A DNA stretch of 64,000 nucleotides from Sva-07 sp963728355 (GTDB taxonomy: Bacteria; Actinomycetota; Acidimicrobiia; Acidimicrobiales; Ilumatobacteraceae), in contig CAVSJQ010000022.1 of the NCBI GenBank assembly GCA_963728355.1, positions 434,001 to 498,000 on the forward strand, given 5' to 3'. Positions within the stretch are counted from its first letter, which is position 1. Every line of letters starts with the position of its first letter. The notes under the pieces are model-generated. The model ran no database searches, had not been told where the DNA came from, and saw nothing but the letters and a program-made list of their open reading frames with translations. This document shows positions 1-7,995 of the stretch, piece after piece. A program made the position numbers and the translations under genes.

Positions 1-53
1 GAGGATCGTGTCGGCGGGCTGCACGGCACGTTTCTACCAGCCGGGCTCGGTCA

Positions 54-59
54 TATCGT
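54..59 (+). promoter_or_regulatory. Leaderless -10 hexamer for the first gene
   Basis: TATCGT ends 8 nt before the GTG at 68, so transcription would start at or near the start codon. No Shine-Dalgarno sequence is visible, which supports a leaderless mRNA. Confidence 0.5.
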
Positions 60-67
60 GAGACATT

Positions 68-634
68 GTGAGCACCGACGCCCCCGCCCCACCGGGACCT
101 CCCAGCTACGTTCCCGGTGGCCAACCGGGACCCTGGCGCCGTTCGCCGGTCCGGCGGGTGCTGCTGTGGGGGGCGGTCGTGTTCATGATCGTGTTCTGGA
201 TCTGGGCGCTGTTCTTCGCGTCGAAGGAGGCGGTCAACAAGATCGAGGACACGGCGTGGGCGGCGCGAGCCGAGGAGATCTGCGTCGACTACGACGCCCA
301 GTTGCGGGCGTTGGACGCCCGTGCCTCCGCCGACCTCGACGTCCGTGCCGATCTCGTGGACGAATCGACCGACCTGCTCAGTGGGATGCTCGACGACATC
401 GTCGCCGTCACGCCCACCGACGAGAAGGGCCAGGCGATCGTGCCCGAGTGGGAATCGGAGTACCGGATCCTGCTCGCCGACCGCTACCGCTATGCGGACC
501 AGCTCCGCGCCGGCGAGAACGTCGCCTTCACCGAGACCGCCGTCGAGGGTGTGCCGATCACCGAGCGCATCGAGAAGTTCACGCTCGACAACGAGATGCC
601 GACCTGCGCTCCCCCACGGGGCTCGGTCGTCTGA
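68..634 (+). CDS. Hypothetical single-pass membrane protein
   Basis: I do not recognise this 188-residue protein. It has a Pro/Gly-rich cytoplasmic N-terminus (about residues 1-30), one strong transmembrane helix (about 33-55, VLLWGAVVF followed by MIVFWIWALFF), and a charged, probably external or periplasmic domain rich in Asp/Glu. Two Cys in that domain (in EEICVDY and near the end in MPTCAPP) could form a disulfide. The GTG start is chosen because a TANNNT element lies 8 nt upstream. It converges on the acyltransferase with only 15 bp between stop codons. No function can be assigned from sequence. Confidence 0.75.
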   Translation: MSTDAPAPPGPPSYVPGGQPGPWRRSPVRRVLLWGAVVFMIVFWIWALFFASKEAVNKIEDTAWAARAEEICVDYDAQLRALDARASADLDVRADLVDESTDLLSGMLDDIVAVTPTDEKGQAIVPEWESEYRILLADRYRYADQLRAGENVAFTETAVEGVPITERIEKFTLDNEMPTCAPPRGSVV

Positions 635-649
635 CCGGCGCCGGGGTCG

Positions 650-1300
650 CTACCGCGGCTCGATCCGCTTGATCACGCGTGCCGGCACACCGGCGGCGAC
701 GCTGTGGTCGGGAAGGTGTCCGGTGACCACGCTGTTCGCCCCGACGACCACGTGGCGCCCGATCGTCGCTCCGGGGAGCACGACGGTGCCGTGCCCCAAC
801 CATGAGCCCTCCCCGATCGACACGGGGCGCTCGGGCATGACCTGCTTGGAGATCGGGAGGTCCGGGTCGCTGTAGCCGTGGTTCTGGTCGGTGATGTAGA
901 CGTGGTGTCCGGTCCACACGTCGTCACCGATCACGATCTGCAGGTGGCCGACGATGCCGCTCCCCTTGCCGATGAGGCACCGATCGCCGACCGAGATCAC
1001 CGGATCGCTCACCATCTGCTGTCCGGGAACCATCCCGGCCGACAGTGTGATCTGGGGGCCGAACATCGTGCCGGCGCCGATGTGGATGTACCGCTCGTTG
1101 AAGATCGCGTTCGGCGGGAAGCAGATCACGCTGCCGGCGCCGATGTGCCCGAAGCGCTTCCCGCGCCGGGTGTCGGGTCCGATCGCACCGAGTTCGACGG
1201 CGGTCTCCCATGCGCGGATCACGCCCTCGCCGAGCGCGCGTTTGACCCCGGTGCAAAGACGCTGCGCGAGGCCGTCGTCGAGAGGCGATCGGTCGAGCAC
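650..1300 (-). CDS. Hexapeptide-repeat acyltransferase (LbH, maltose acetyltransferase-like)
   Basis: It is predicted to transfer an acyl, probably acetyl, group from an acyl-CoA to a sugar or similar acceptor in the cytoplasm. The protein carries the left-handed beta-helix pattern of repeated [LIV]-G-x4 units (IGAGSVICF, IHIGAGTMFG, VISVGDRCLIG, VVIGDDVWTG-type turns), then the signature around GHHVYITDQNHGY and a C-terminal VVVGANSVVTG with AAGVPARVIKR, typical of the O-acetyltransferase family. Start choice: GTG at 1300 has TAGCGT 8 nt upstream. An upstream TTG at 1351 in the same frame would add 17 residues (233 in total) but lacks both a promoter and an RBS signal. The acceptor substrate is unknown. 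Confidence 0.85.
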   Translation of the reverse strand: MLDRSPLDDGLAQRLCTGVKRALGEGVIRAWETAVELGAIGPDTRRGKRFGHIGAGSVICFPPNAIFNERYIHIGAGTMFGPQITLSAGMVPGQQMVSDPVISVGDRCLIGKGSGIVGHLQIVIGDDVWTGHHVYITDQNHGYSDPDLPISKQVMPERPVSIGEGSWLGHGTVVLPGATIGRHVVVGANSVVTGHLPDHSVAAGVPARVIKRIEPR

Positions 1301-1308
1301 GATGCGTG

Positions 1309-1314
1309 ACGCTA
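1309..1314 (-). promoter_or_regulatory. Leaderless -10 hexamer for the acyltransferase
   Basis: On the minus strand TAGCGT is followed by 8 nt and then the GTG at 1300. It lies inside the longer alternative reading frame, so it also favours the shorter protein. Confidence 0.4.
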
Positions 1315-1361
1315 GTGCCACGATGACCCCACGAACCCGCCGCTTCGGCAAACTCGGCCGG

Positions 1362-1403
1362 GCGATGAGCGAAAAGCCCGTGTCAGGGCGGTTGGCTCAT
1401 CGC
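1362..1403. repeat. Dispersed palindromic repeat, family A, copy 1
   Basis: GCGATGAGCGAA pairs with the terminal GGCTCATCGC, and an inner GCCC pairs with GGGC around a GTGTCA loop. The same ~40-bp hairpin recurs at 52762-52802, 61830-61871 and 61892-61931. This copy lies between divergent genes, so it cannot be only a terminator. No transposase is nearby. Confidence 0.9.
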
Positions 1404-1411
1404 TCGCTTCG

Positions 1412-1417
1412 TACAGT
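1412..1417 (+). promoter_or_regulatory. Leaderless -10 hexamer for the P1 peptidase
   Basis: TACAGT ends 6 nt before the ATG at 1424 and no RBS is visible. Confidence 0.55.
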
Positions 1418-1423
1418 GGTCCG

Positions 1424-2557
1424 ATGGCCGCACGATCCGATGCACCGGAGATCGACCTCGCACTGCCGGTCGGTTCGATCACCGATGTCGCCGGCGTCCG
1501 CGTGGGCCATCACCAGCGAACCGGTCGGGGTTGGCAGACCGGGACCACCGTCGTGTACGTCCCCGGCGGAGCGACGCCCGGGGTGTCGGTACGCGGCGGC
1601 GGCCCAGGCACCCGCGAGACCGACGCGCTGCGACCGGAGAACCTGGTCCAGGAGATCCACGCCGTCTGCCTCACCGGGGGCAGCGCCTTCGGACTGGCGG
1701 CCGCCGACGGAGTCGCAGCCTGGCTGGAACAGCGAAGGTTGGGCTTTCCGGTCGGACCGGCGGACGACCTCCAGGGGGTCGTGCCGGTCGTGCCGGCGGC
1801 CGTCGTGTTCGACCTCGCACGCGCCGGACGATTCGACCACCGCCCGACCGCCGAGTTCGGACGTCGGGCCATCGCCGGCGCGAAGATCCGTCAGCGCTCG
1901 TGGGGATCGGTCGGCGCCGGCACCGGCGCGCGGGCCGCAGGCCTGCAGGGTGGCGTCGGCACCGCCAGCACCACGGTCTCGATCCCGGTCCGGCCGTCGG
2001 GGCCGGACCCGGAGACGACACGCTTGCTCGTACAGGTCGGCGCCGTCGCCGTGGTCAACGCGAACGGCACGGCGATCGACCCCGACACGGCGCTGCCGTG
2101 GGCGCCCGACCGGTTCCGGCTGACGAGTCCCAGCTCGCGCGACCGGGCACGACTCGGCCGCCATCTCTCGGCGCAGGGAGCGGACCTCAACACGACCATC
2201 GGCGTGGTTGCCACGTCGGCGGCGTTGTCGAAGTCCGAAGTCTCGAAGATGGCCGATGTCGCGCACGACGGATTGGCGCGCGCGATCCGTCCGGCGCACT
2301 CGATGTTCGACGGCGACACGGTCTTCGGTCTCGCCACCGGCGACCACGACGTCGGTGATCTGCCCGCTGCGATGCGATCGACGCCATCACGCCAGAGTGC
2401 CCTCAACCTCATCCTGCGCGCCGCGGCGGACACCTTCGCCGCCGCCTGTGCCCACGCCGTGCTCGCTGCGACCACCGTCGGCGATGCCACCGCCTACCTC
2501 GAACTGTGTCCGTCGGCGCGGGCGCGCCCCCGGGGCCGGACGACATCAGCCCAGTAG
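1424..2557 (+). CDS. P1 (S58/DmpA-NylC) family peptidase
   Basis: A self-processing N-terminal-nucleophile hydrolase of the DmpA aminopeptidase / NylC 6-aminohexanoate-oligomer hydrolase family, 377 residues. The family folds as one chain and cleaves itself before a Ser/Thr that becomes the nucleophile. The expected site is visible in LNTTIGVVAT, with Asn256-Thr257 the likely scissile pair. Other family marks are the N-terminal ITDVAGVRVGHH, the Gly-rich CLTGGSAFGLAAADG and GSVGAGTGA. Late in the chain comes FDGDTVFGLATG. The substrate is probably a peptide or amide oligomer, but specificity cannot be read from the sequence. Its TAG stop shares three bases with the panC -10 element. Confidence 0.88.
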   Translation: MAARSDAPEIDLALPVGSITDVAGVRVGHHQRTGRGWQTGTTVVYVPGGATPGVSVRGGGPGTRETDALRPENLVQEIHAVCLTGGSAFGLAAADGVAAWLEQRRLGFPVGPADDLQGVVPVVPAAVVFDLARAGRFDHRPTAEFGRRAIAGAKIRQRSWGSVGAGTGARAAGLQGGVGTASTTVSIPVRPSGPDPETTRLLVQVGAVAVVNANGTAIDPDTALPWAPDRFRLTSPSSRDRARLGRHLSAQGADLNTTIGVVATSAALSKSEVSKMADVAHDGLARAIRPAHSMFDGDTVFGLATGDHDVGDLPAAMRSTPSRQSALNLILRAAADTFAAACAHAVLAATTVGDATAYLELCPSARARPRGRTTSAQ

Positions 2558-2560
2558 GTT
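2555..2560 (+). promoter_or_regulatory. Leaderless -10 hexamer for panC
   Basis: TAGGTT, whose first three bases are the stop codon of the preceding peptidase gene, ends 7 nt before the GTG start at 2568. Confidence 0.5.
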
Positions 2561-2567
2561 TGCCGAC

Positions 2568-3419
2568 GTGGCACTGGTGATCGACAACCCCGCGGACATG
2601 CGCGCCTGGTCGGCGAAGCACCCCACGATCGCTCTCGTCCCCACGATGGGAGCGCTGCACCGTGGCCATCTGGATCTGATCGGTGCCGCGGGGCGTCACG
2701 CCGACCACGTCGTGGTCTCGATCTTCGTCAACCCGTTGCAGTTCGGTGAGCAGGCCGATTTCGAGCGCTACCCGCGTCCGCTCGACGACGACGTCGCCGC
2801 CTGCGATCGGGCCGGCGTCGAGGCGATCTACGCACCGACGGCGGCCACGATGTATCCGGCCGGGTTCGCCACGACCGTGCACGTCGCCGGGCTGACCGAC
2901 ACGATGGAGGGTGCCTCACGACCCGGCCACTTCGACGGTGTCGCCACGGTGGTGACGAAGCTGTTCACGGCGACATCGCCCGACGTCGCCGTGTTCGGTG
3001 AGAAGGACTACCAACAACTGGCCATCGTGCGTCGCATGGCCCACGACCTCGATCTGGGCATCCGGATCGAGGCACATCCCACGGTCCGCGAGGACGACGG
3101 CGTGGCCTTGTCGAGCCGGAATCGCCGGCTCACCGCCGAGCAGCGGCGCGCAGCGAGGTGTCTCCCGGCGGCGCTGACCGCTGCGGTCGACATGGCCCGC
3201 TCAGCCGGCGTCGGGCCCGCACAGGTCATCGATGCGGCATCTCGACGAATCGACGACGAGCCGCTCGCGACGCTCGACTACGTCAGCGTCTTCGACGCCG
3301 CCACGCTCGAGCCGATCACCGAACTCGGACCACGCCGTGCTGGCCGGGTCCGCGTCGCCGTCGCCGCCCGATTCGGCGATGTCCGCCTGATCGACAACAC
3401 CGACCTGTTCGCGCCCTGA
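2568..3419 (+). CDS. panC: Pantothenate synthetase
   Basis: Joins pantoate and beta-alanine with ATP to make pantothenate, the last step of vitamin B5 (coenzyme A) synthesis, in the cytosol. The 283-residue length is normal. Near the N-terminus is the ATP-binding PTMGALHRGH (HxGH) motif. SIFVNPLQFG, the FGEKDYQQL signature and the LSSRN motif complete the family set. The GTG start is preferred because the HxGH region then sits at the usual distance and a TAGGTT hexamer lies 7 nt upstream. The gene stands alone, without panB or panD beside it. Its last 219 bp lie antisense to the convergent CPBP protease frame. Confidence 0.96.
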   Translation: MALVIDNPADMRAWSAKHPTIALVPTMGALHRGHLDLIGAAGRHADHVVVSIFVNPLQFGEQADFERYPRPLDDDVAACDRAGVEAIYAPTAATMYPAGFATTVHVAGLTDTMEGASRPGHFDGVATVVTKLFTATSPDVAVFGEKDYQQLAIVRRMAHDLDLGIRIEAHPTVREDDGVALSSRNRRLTAEQRRAARCLPAALTAAVDMARSAGVGPAQVIDAASRRIDDEPLATLDYVSVFDAATLEPITELGPRRAGRVRVAVAARFGDVRLIDNTDLFAP

Positions 3420-4208
3420 CGTCGCCCGATCGTCCTGGAGGCGGTCGGCGAGCCCGGTCAGCAGGATCAGCAGGACGGCGCCGTTGAAGATCGCGTGCGC
3501 GACGATCGACGGGCCGAGTCGGCCGAGCAACGCAACGGCGACACCGAAGGCGACGCCGACGCCGGAGAGCACGAGCACCAACCCCACGTTGCCGGCGCCC
3601 CGGACCGGGTCGACGTGCACGACGCCGAACAGCAGACCCTGCAGGAAGATCACGGCAACGAGCGGAAGGCGGCTGAGCAGCCCGCGCATGACGACACCTC
3701 GGAAGACGATCTCCTCCACGACGGGAGCGGCGATCACGGCGGTGACCACGAGCGACACCACGTATGTGCGATCGAGCCGCATCTCGTCGATGCCCTCGGT
3801 GTTGCCCACCAGCGGCAGGTCGAGCGCCACCACGACCGCTCCCATGGCGACCTGTGCGGCGATCGCACCCAGCCACACCAGCGGCCCCCAGCCCAGGTCC
3901 GAGAGCCGTGGCGTCAACCCGATGTCGACACCGAGGCTCCCGGTCCCCCACCGCCGGCTCGCGAACAGACACCACCACAGCGACGGCCCGTAGCCGATCA
4001 CCGCGAGGATCGCCACGTAGATCGCAACCGGCCAGCCGACGTCCACCACGGCGTCGAGGACGTACTTGGACCCGACCAGCGAGACCGAGAGCACACCGAT
4101 GGCCCCGACTGCCGCACGCAACGGCAGGGTCGGCGTCGGCGCCGAAGCGACCGTTGGGGGCGCGCCGACGGCCGTTCCGGGGATCGGTGGGGGAAGCGCG
4201 GAGCTCAT
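3201..4208 (-). CDS. CPBP-family (CAAX-like/Abi) intramembrane metalloprotease
   Basis: A predicted polytopic membrane protease related to type II CAAX prenyl endopeptidases. After a Pro-rich cytoplasmic N-terminus (about 1-30) come several hydrophobic segments. The three family motifs are present: PVVEEIVFRG with Glu165-Glu166 and Arg, GVVHVDP with His198, and the membrane HAIFN with His238. The fold is complete by about residue 260. The remaining ~70 residues are hydrophilic and are encoded antisense to the end of panC, so this tail may be a run-on frame rather than a selected domain. Substrate unknown. It is divergent from the CAP-domain gene. Confidence 0.85.
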   Translation of the reverse strand: MSSALPPPIPGTAVGAPPTVASAPTPTLPLRAAVGAIGVLSVSLVGSKYVLDAVVDVGWPVAIYVAILAVIGYGPSLWWCLFASRRWGTGSLGVDIGLTPRLSDLGWGPLVWLGAIAAQVAMGAVVVALDLPLVGNTEGIDEMRLDRTYVVSLVVTAVIAAPVVEEIVFRGVVMRGLLSRLPLVAVIFLQGLLFGVVHVDPVRGAGNVGLVLVLSGVGVAFGVAVALLGRLGPSIVAHAIFNGAVLLILLTGLADRLQDDRATSGREQVGVVDQADIAESGGDGDADPASTAWSEFGDRLERGGVEDADVVERRERLVVDSSRCRIDDLCGPDAG

Positions 4209-4260
4209 CGTCGGGTCGGTGCACGGGACCTGCGTTGTCGGGGTCCGCTGTGGATTCTGG

Positions 4261-4280
4261 CAAGAACGTTCAAGAACGTA
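4261..4280. repeat. Tandem 10-bp direct repeat upstream of the CAP-domain gene
   Basis: CAAGAACGTT is followed immediately by CAAGAACGTA. It lies in the 144-bp gap between the divergent protease and CAP-domain genes, one helical turn apart, as expected for a dimeric regulator site. Function is inferred only from position. Confidence 0.4.
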
Positions 4281-4352
4281 CCGGCACCGTCCGATGAAGC
4301 AGAGAACCAGCTTCGGCGAACGCGCCGATGCCGACCCAGGGGATCACTCCGC

Positions 4353-6422
4353 ATGTCACCCATCGCCCTCACATCCGGCCCGACGCCACTCGGATCCGCA
4401 CGCCGTTGGATTGCGGGTGTGCTCGGTCTGGTCGCCCTGACCGCGACCCTCGTGTTCGCCGGCACGACGACCGCCTCGGCGGTCGCGCCGACCGCCGACG
4501 ACTGGCTCGGCATCGTCAACGTCTACCGGGCCCAGTCGGGGCTCGCCCCCATCTCTGAGAACACGAGCTGGTCCGCCGGCGCGCGGAATCATTCGTGCTG
4601 GATGCTCCTCAACGGCATCGCCCACGACGAGGCTCCCGGAACGCCCGGCTACACCGTGGACGGCGACCAGGCCGGCAACAGTGGAAACGTGGCGGTCTCG
4701 AGCAACCAGTCGGCCACGTCCCGAAGTCACATCGATCTCTGGATGACCGGGCCGTTCCATGCGATCGGGATCCTTCGACCCTCGCTGCAGCAGGCGGCAT
4801 TCGGCCTGTGCAACACCACCACCAATCCGACCAACACCAGATGGAACTCGGCAGCGACGCTCGACGTCGTCCGCGGCAACGTCTCGGGAGCTCCCAAGCC
4901 GCCGGCGCCCGTCGTCTTCCCCGGCAATGGGTCGACCACGAGCCTCACACGCTTCGTCGCCGAGACGCCGGATCCTCGGACCTTGTGCGGCTGGGGTGGC
5001 AACACCGTCGGCCTTCCGCTGATCGCGCTGATGCCCTCCGACGTGACGTCGGCGACAGCGACGCTCAACGGGCCCAATGGGCCCGTGCCCACGTGTGTGC
5101 TCCACAAGTCCAACACCAGCGGCACCGCAAGCGCCATCCTCGGCGGCGACAATGCGGTCGTCGTCGTCCCTGCCACGCCCCTGACGACGGGGAAGTACAC
5201 GGTCGCGGTGGCGTCGAACGGAGGAAACGCGAACTGGAGCTTCAACGTGGATCCGACCGCTCCACTCTCCGCCGCTCCACCCCCGCCGCCCAAACCGCTC
5301 GGCAGCACGACCGCGTTGGCGAGCGAGATGCCGTTCCAGCCGGTGACACCCCTCCGATTCGCCGACTCGCGTCGCAATCTGCGCCTCGCCCGCCTGCCGG
5401 CCAACAAGCAGATCCGCGTCAAGATCGCCGGTCAGGCCGGCCTGCCCGCCGACATGACGGCGGTCAGCGCCAACTTCACGGGGGTCGGAGCGCCCGCCCC
5501 CGGCTACCTGACGGCGTCGAACTGCGCTGAAGCCGATCCATCGTTCTCCACGCTCAACTACGAGGCCAACGATGGCGTCCCGAACCAGGCCATCATCCCG
5601 CTGAACAAGGGCGACATCTGTCTGTTCTCCAGTCAGCCGACCGACGTCGTGATCGATGTGAACGGCTACGTCTCGCCCACGGCGAGCAAGGTCTTCACGC
5701 CGATCCCGCCCCGACGGATCCACGATTCACGGCCGAGCGCTCAGCCGCTTCGTCCAGGGCAGGTCCTCAAAGTGGCGGTCGCAGGCGGACGCAGCCCGGT
5801 GCCGGCAGAAGCCGTCGCCGTCGCCGTCAACATCACCGGGGTGTTGCCGGACACAACCGGGTGGATCCGGGCCTTTCCCTGCGGTGTGCAGGAGTCGTCG
5901 GTTTCATCACTGAATCCGCGGGTGGGTCGGGCTCGAGCGAACTCGGCGATCGTCCCGACGGCCGCCGACGGCACGATCTGCTTGACGAGCAACGTCACGT
6001 CCGACGTGATCATCGACATCACGGGCTGGTTCGGGGACCGAGCCGGCCAGGAGTTCATCCCGCTGCGACCACTGCGTCTGAAGGACACTCGCCAGACGCA
6101 CCCTGACCTCAACGGAGGCTCCGGTCCTGCGATGCTCGAACCGGGCCGGACGCTTCGGGTCCAGGTCGCCGGCGAACGAGGCATCAAGTCCGACGCTCGT
6201 GCAGCGTCGCTCAACATCGTGGCCGCAGGAGCGTGGGTCCCCGGATTCCTCGTCGTGGTTCCGTGCGGTCAGACGTCGAACGTGTCCAACGTGAACTTCA
6301 ACGGTGACGGCGGAGCCGTGGCCAACGGAGCGAATGTCAAACTCGATTCGACCGGCGCCGTGTGTGTGACCACCAGCGCCGCTGTCCACGTGATCATCGA
6401 CATCACGGGAGTGTGGCGCTGA
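4353..6422 (+). CDS. Secreted CAP-domain protein with three C-terminal beta-repeat domains
   Basis: A 689-residue exported protein. An ARR-containing signal peptide (about 1-43, cleavage after ASA) precedes a CAP/SCP-PR1 domain (about 48-155) with VNVYRAQSGL, ARNHSCWML and a DLWMTGPFHAIGIL core. A linker and a Pro-rich PPPPPKP stretch follow. Then come three copies (about 326-440, 448-565, 568-689) of a domain that starts P.TPLRFADSR-like and ends DVVIDVNGY or VIIDITGVW; each has a Cys pair. This repeat is common in secreted actinobacterial proteins, but I know no firm function; surface binding is plausible. Start: the ATG has AGGGGAT about 10 nt upstream, and earlier in-frame codons would precede the signal peptide. 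Confidence 0.85.
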   Translation: MSPIALTSGPTPLGSARRWIAGVLGLVALTATLVFAGTTTASAVAPTADDWLGIVNVYRAQSGLAPISENTSWSAGARNHSCWMLLNGIAHDEAPGTPGYTVDGDQAGNSGNVAVSSNQSATSRSHIDLWMTGPFHAIGILRPSLQQAAFGLCNTTTNPTNTRWNSAATLDVVRGNVSGAPKPPAPVVFPGNGSTTSLTRFVAETPDPRTLCGWGGNTVGLPLIALMPSDVTSATATLNGPNGPVPTCVLHKSNTSGTASAILGGDNAVVVVPATPLTTGKYTVAVASNGGNANWSFNVDPTAPLSAAPPPPPKPLGSTTALASEMPFQPVTPLRFADSRRNLRLARLPANKQIRVKIAGQAGLPADMTAVSANFTGVGAPAPGYLTASNCAEADPSFSTLNYEANDGVPNQAIIPLNKGDICLFSSQPTDVVIDVNGYVSPTASKVFTPIPPRRIHDSRPSAQPLRPGQVLKVAVAGGRSPVPAEAVAVAVNITGVLPDTTGWIRAFPCGVQESSVSSLNPRVGRARANSAIVPTAADGTICLTSNVTSDVIIDITGWFGDRAGQEFIPLRPLRLKDTRQTHPDLNGGSGPAMLEPGRTLRVQVAGERGIKSDARAASLNIVAAGAWVPGFLVVVPCGQTSNVSNVNFNGDGGAVANGANVKLDSTGAVCVTTSAAVHVIIDITGVWR

Positions 6423-6460
6423 TCCCCGCGTCGAGCCAGCGCCGCCCACGCAACGAGGTG

Positions 6461-7978
6461 TCAGCGGTGCACGGTGTGATCGGCGACCGTCGCGCGGTGG
6501 CGGATCGTGTGCACGCTGTCGCCTGACAGGATCGCACCCCGGCCGAGCATCCTCCCGAACTGCCAGTTCGACAGCCCGAGCTCCGGTGCCTCCAGGGCGT
6601 ACTGACCGTCGACCCACCGTGTGAAGCCGTTGCCGACGAACGGTGCATCGACCGCACCGTAGAACCGCTCGAACTCGTCCGGGTCCTCCGTGACGATCGA
6701 TGCCACGAACCGCGGGCTGTGGTGGTTGCACAGATCGACGGCGTCGTCGAGCTTGTCGACCACCACGAGCGCGATCTCGGGTGACCGCTCCCACTCCCAT
6801 TCGGTGCCCAGGTCGACCGGTTCGAGGATCGATGCCGCCGGCTCGTCGTGCGTCCCGGTGGCACGGGTGATCGGCACGATGCGCCCGAACCGCTCGGCGG
6901 GCACATACTGCTCGCTGCCGGCGACCACGTGCAGGCGGCCGGAGGTACCGGCCGCCGACGCCACCTCGTCCAGCGCTCGGAGCACCACCGGGACCAGCTC
7001 GTCGGCGCGCGCACGCAGCACGACCACCACGTTCAGGGTGTTGCACACCTTGCGATCGAGCGAATGCATGACGGCCTGCGCCAGCGTCGCCGTCATCGCT
7101 CCTCGGCCGGTCACCATCCAGGCGCCCCCGGTGCCGTGGAGGCTCACCGGGGTACCGGACTGCGAGGCAACGGCGCCCAGTTGACCGACCGCCGGACCGG
7201 AGCCACGCGCGACGGCGAGCGCCAGGCGTCGATCGGCGAACAGCGCATGTCCGGCGGCGTGGGTCGGCGAATCGACCAGGCGCACCGTGCCCGGCGGCAG
7301 CCCGGCGCCGCTCAGCGCAGGCGCCAGGGCGTGCTCGACGATCGCCCGAGCCGTGGCGAGGGCGTCGGAGCCGATGCGGAACACGACGGCGTTGCCGGTG
7401 CGGACCACGCCGCAGGCGTCGGCGAACACGTTCGGGCGCCCCTCGAAGACGAACCCGACGACGCCGAGCGGTGCGCGCCTCGCCTCGACCGACCAGGCAG
7501 CGTGATCGATGCGGTCGACCACGCCGTCGCGACGGCTCGGCGAATCGCGCCATCCGAGCAGACCGCCCACCATGTCGGCGCGCATGCGTTCGTCGAGCAC
7601 CAGCCGGGTGATCGATCGTCCCGCTGTTGCGGCGGTGGCCACGTCAGCGGCATTCGCGGCGGCGATCGGAGCGAAGGTGGCGTCGTCGGACAGCGCTCGG
7701 GCGAAACGATCGAAGAAGTCGGTGATCTGATCGTCGGCGACGGCAGCGAGACCGACGAACGCCCGGTCGGCGTCGGCCACGGTGTCGGCCACGAGCGCGT
7801 TCACCTCGGCGGGGATCAGCAGGAGCGCTCCGGTGGACTGTACGACGATCAGCCGATCGCCCTCACGGAAGCGTTCCGCCAACTCGGTGGACACCACGGA
7901 GATCCTGTCGCCTCCGAACGGGATCTCCTGTCCGTCGGTGAGACGGGTGAGCGCTCGTACCTGGGGCTGCGACGACAC
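6461..7978 (-). CDS. ProA-like aldehyde dehydrogenase with N-terminal extension
   Basis: Resembles glutamate-5-semialdehyde dehydrogenase, the NADPH-dependent reductase of gamma-glutamyl phosphate in proline synthesis. The NAD(P)-binding LGVVGFVFEGRPNV and the catalytic Cys312 in KVCNTLNVV are clear. The chain is 505 residues against about 420 for ProA, and the extra ~80 residues are at the N-terminus. The stretch before the catalytic Cys (SLHGTGGAWMVTGRGA) is unlike the usual ProA sequence there. No proB is adjacent, so another semialdehyde or acyl-phosphate substrate is possible. The GTG start has TACGCT 6 nt upstream, shared with the divergent MBL gene. Family is secure; substrate is not. 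Confidence 0.75.
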   Translation of the reverse strand: MSSQPQVRALTRLTDGQEIPFGGDRISVVSTELAERFREGDRLIVVQSTGALLLIPAEVNALVADTVADADRAFVGLAAVADDQITDFFDRFARALSDDATFAPIAAANAADVATAATAGRSITRLVLDERMRADMVGGLLGWRDSPSRRDGVVDRIDHAAWSVEARRAPLGVVGFVFEGRPNVFADACGVVRTGNAVVFRIGSDALATARAIVEHALAPALSGAGLPPGTVRLVDSPTHAAGHALFADRRLALAVARGSGPAVGQLGAVASQSGTPVSLHGTGGAWMVTGRGAMTATLAQAVMHSLDRKVCNTLNVVVVLRARADELVPVVLRALDEVASAAGTSGRLHVVAGSEQYVPAERFGRIVPITRATGTHDEPAASILEPVDLGTEWEWERSPEIALVVVDKLDDAVDLCNHHSPRFVASIVTEDPDEFERFYGAVDAPFVGNGFTRWVDGQYALEAPELGLSNWQFGRMLGRGAILSGDSVHTIRHRATVADHTVHR

Positions 7979-7983
7979 GGCGT

Positions 7984-7990
7984 TAGCGTA
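7984..7990. promoter_or_regulatory. Shared bidirectional -10 element (TAGCGTA)
   Basis: Read on the plus strand TAGCGT (7984-7989) is 6 nt before the GTG at 7996. Read on the minus strand TACGCT (7990-7985) is 6 nt before the GTG at 7978. The two start codons are only 17 bp apart, so one seven-base element must serve both leaderless genes. Confidence 0.6.
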
Positions 7991-7995
7991 GGCAC

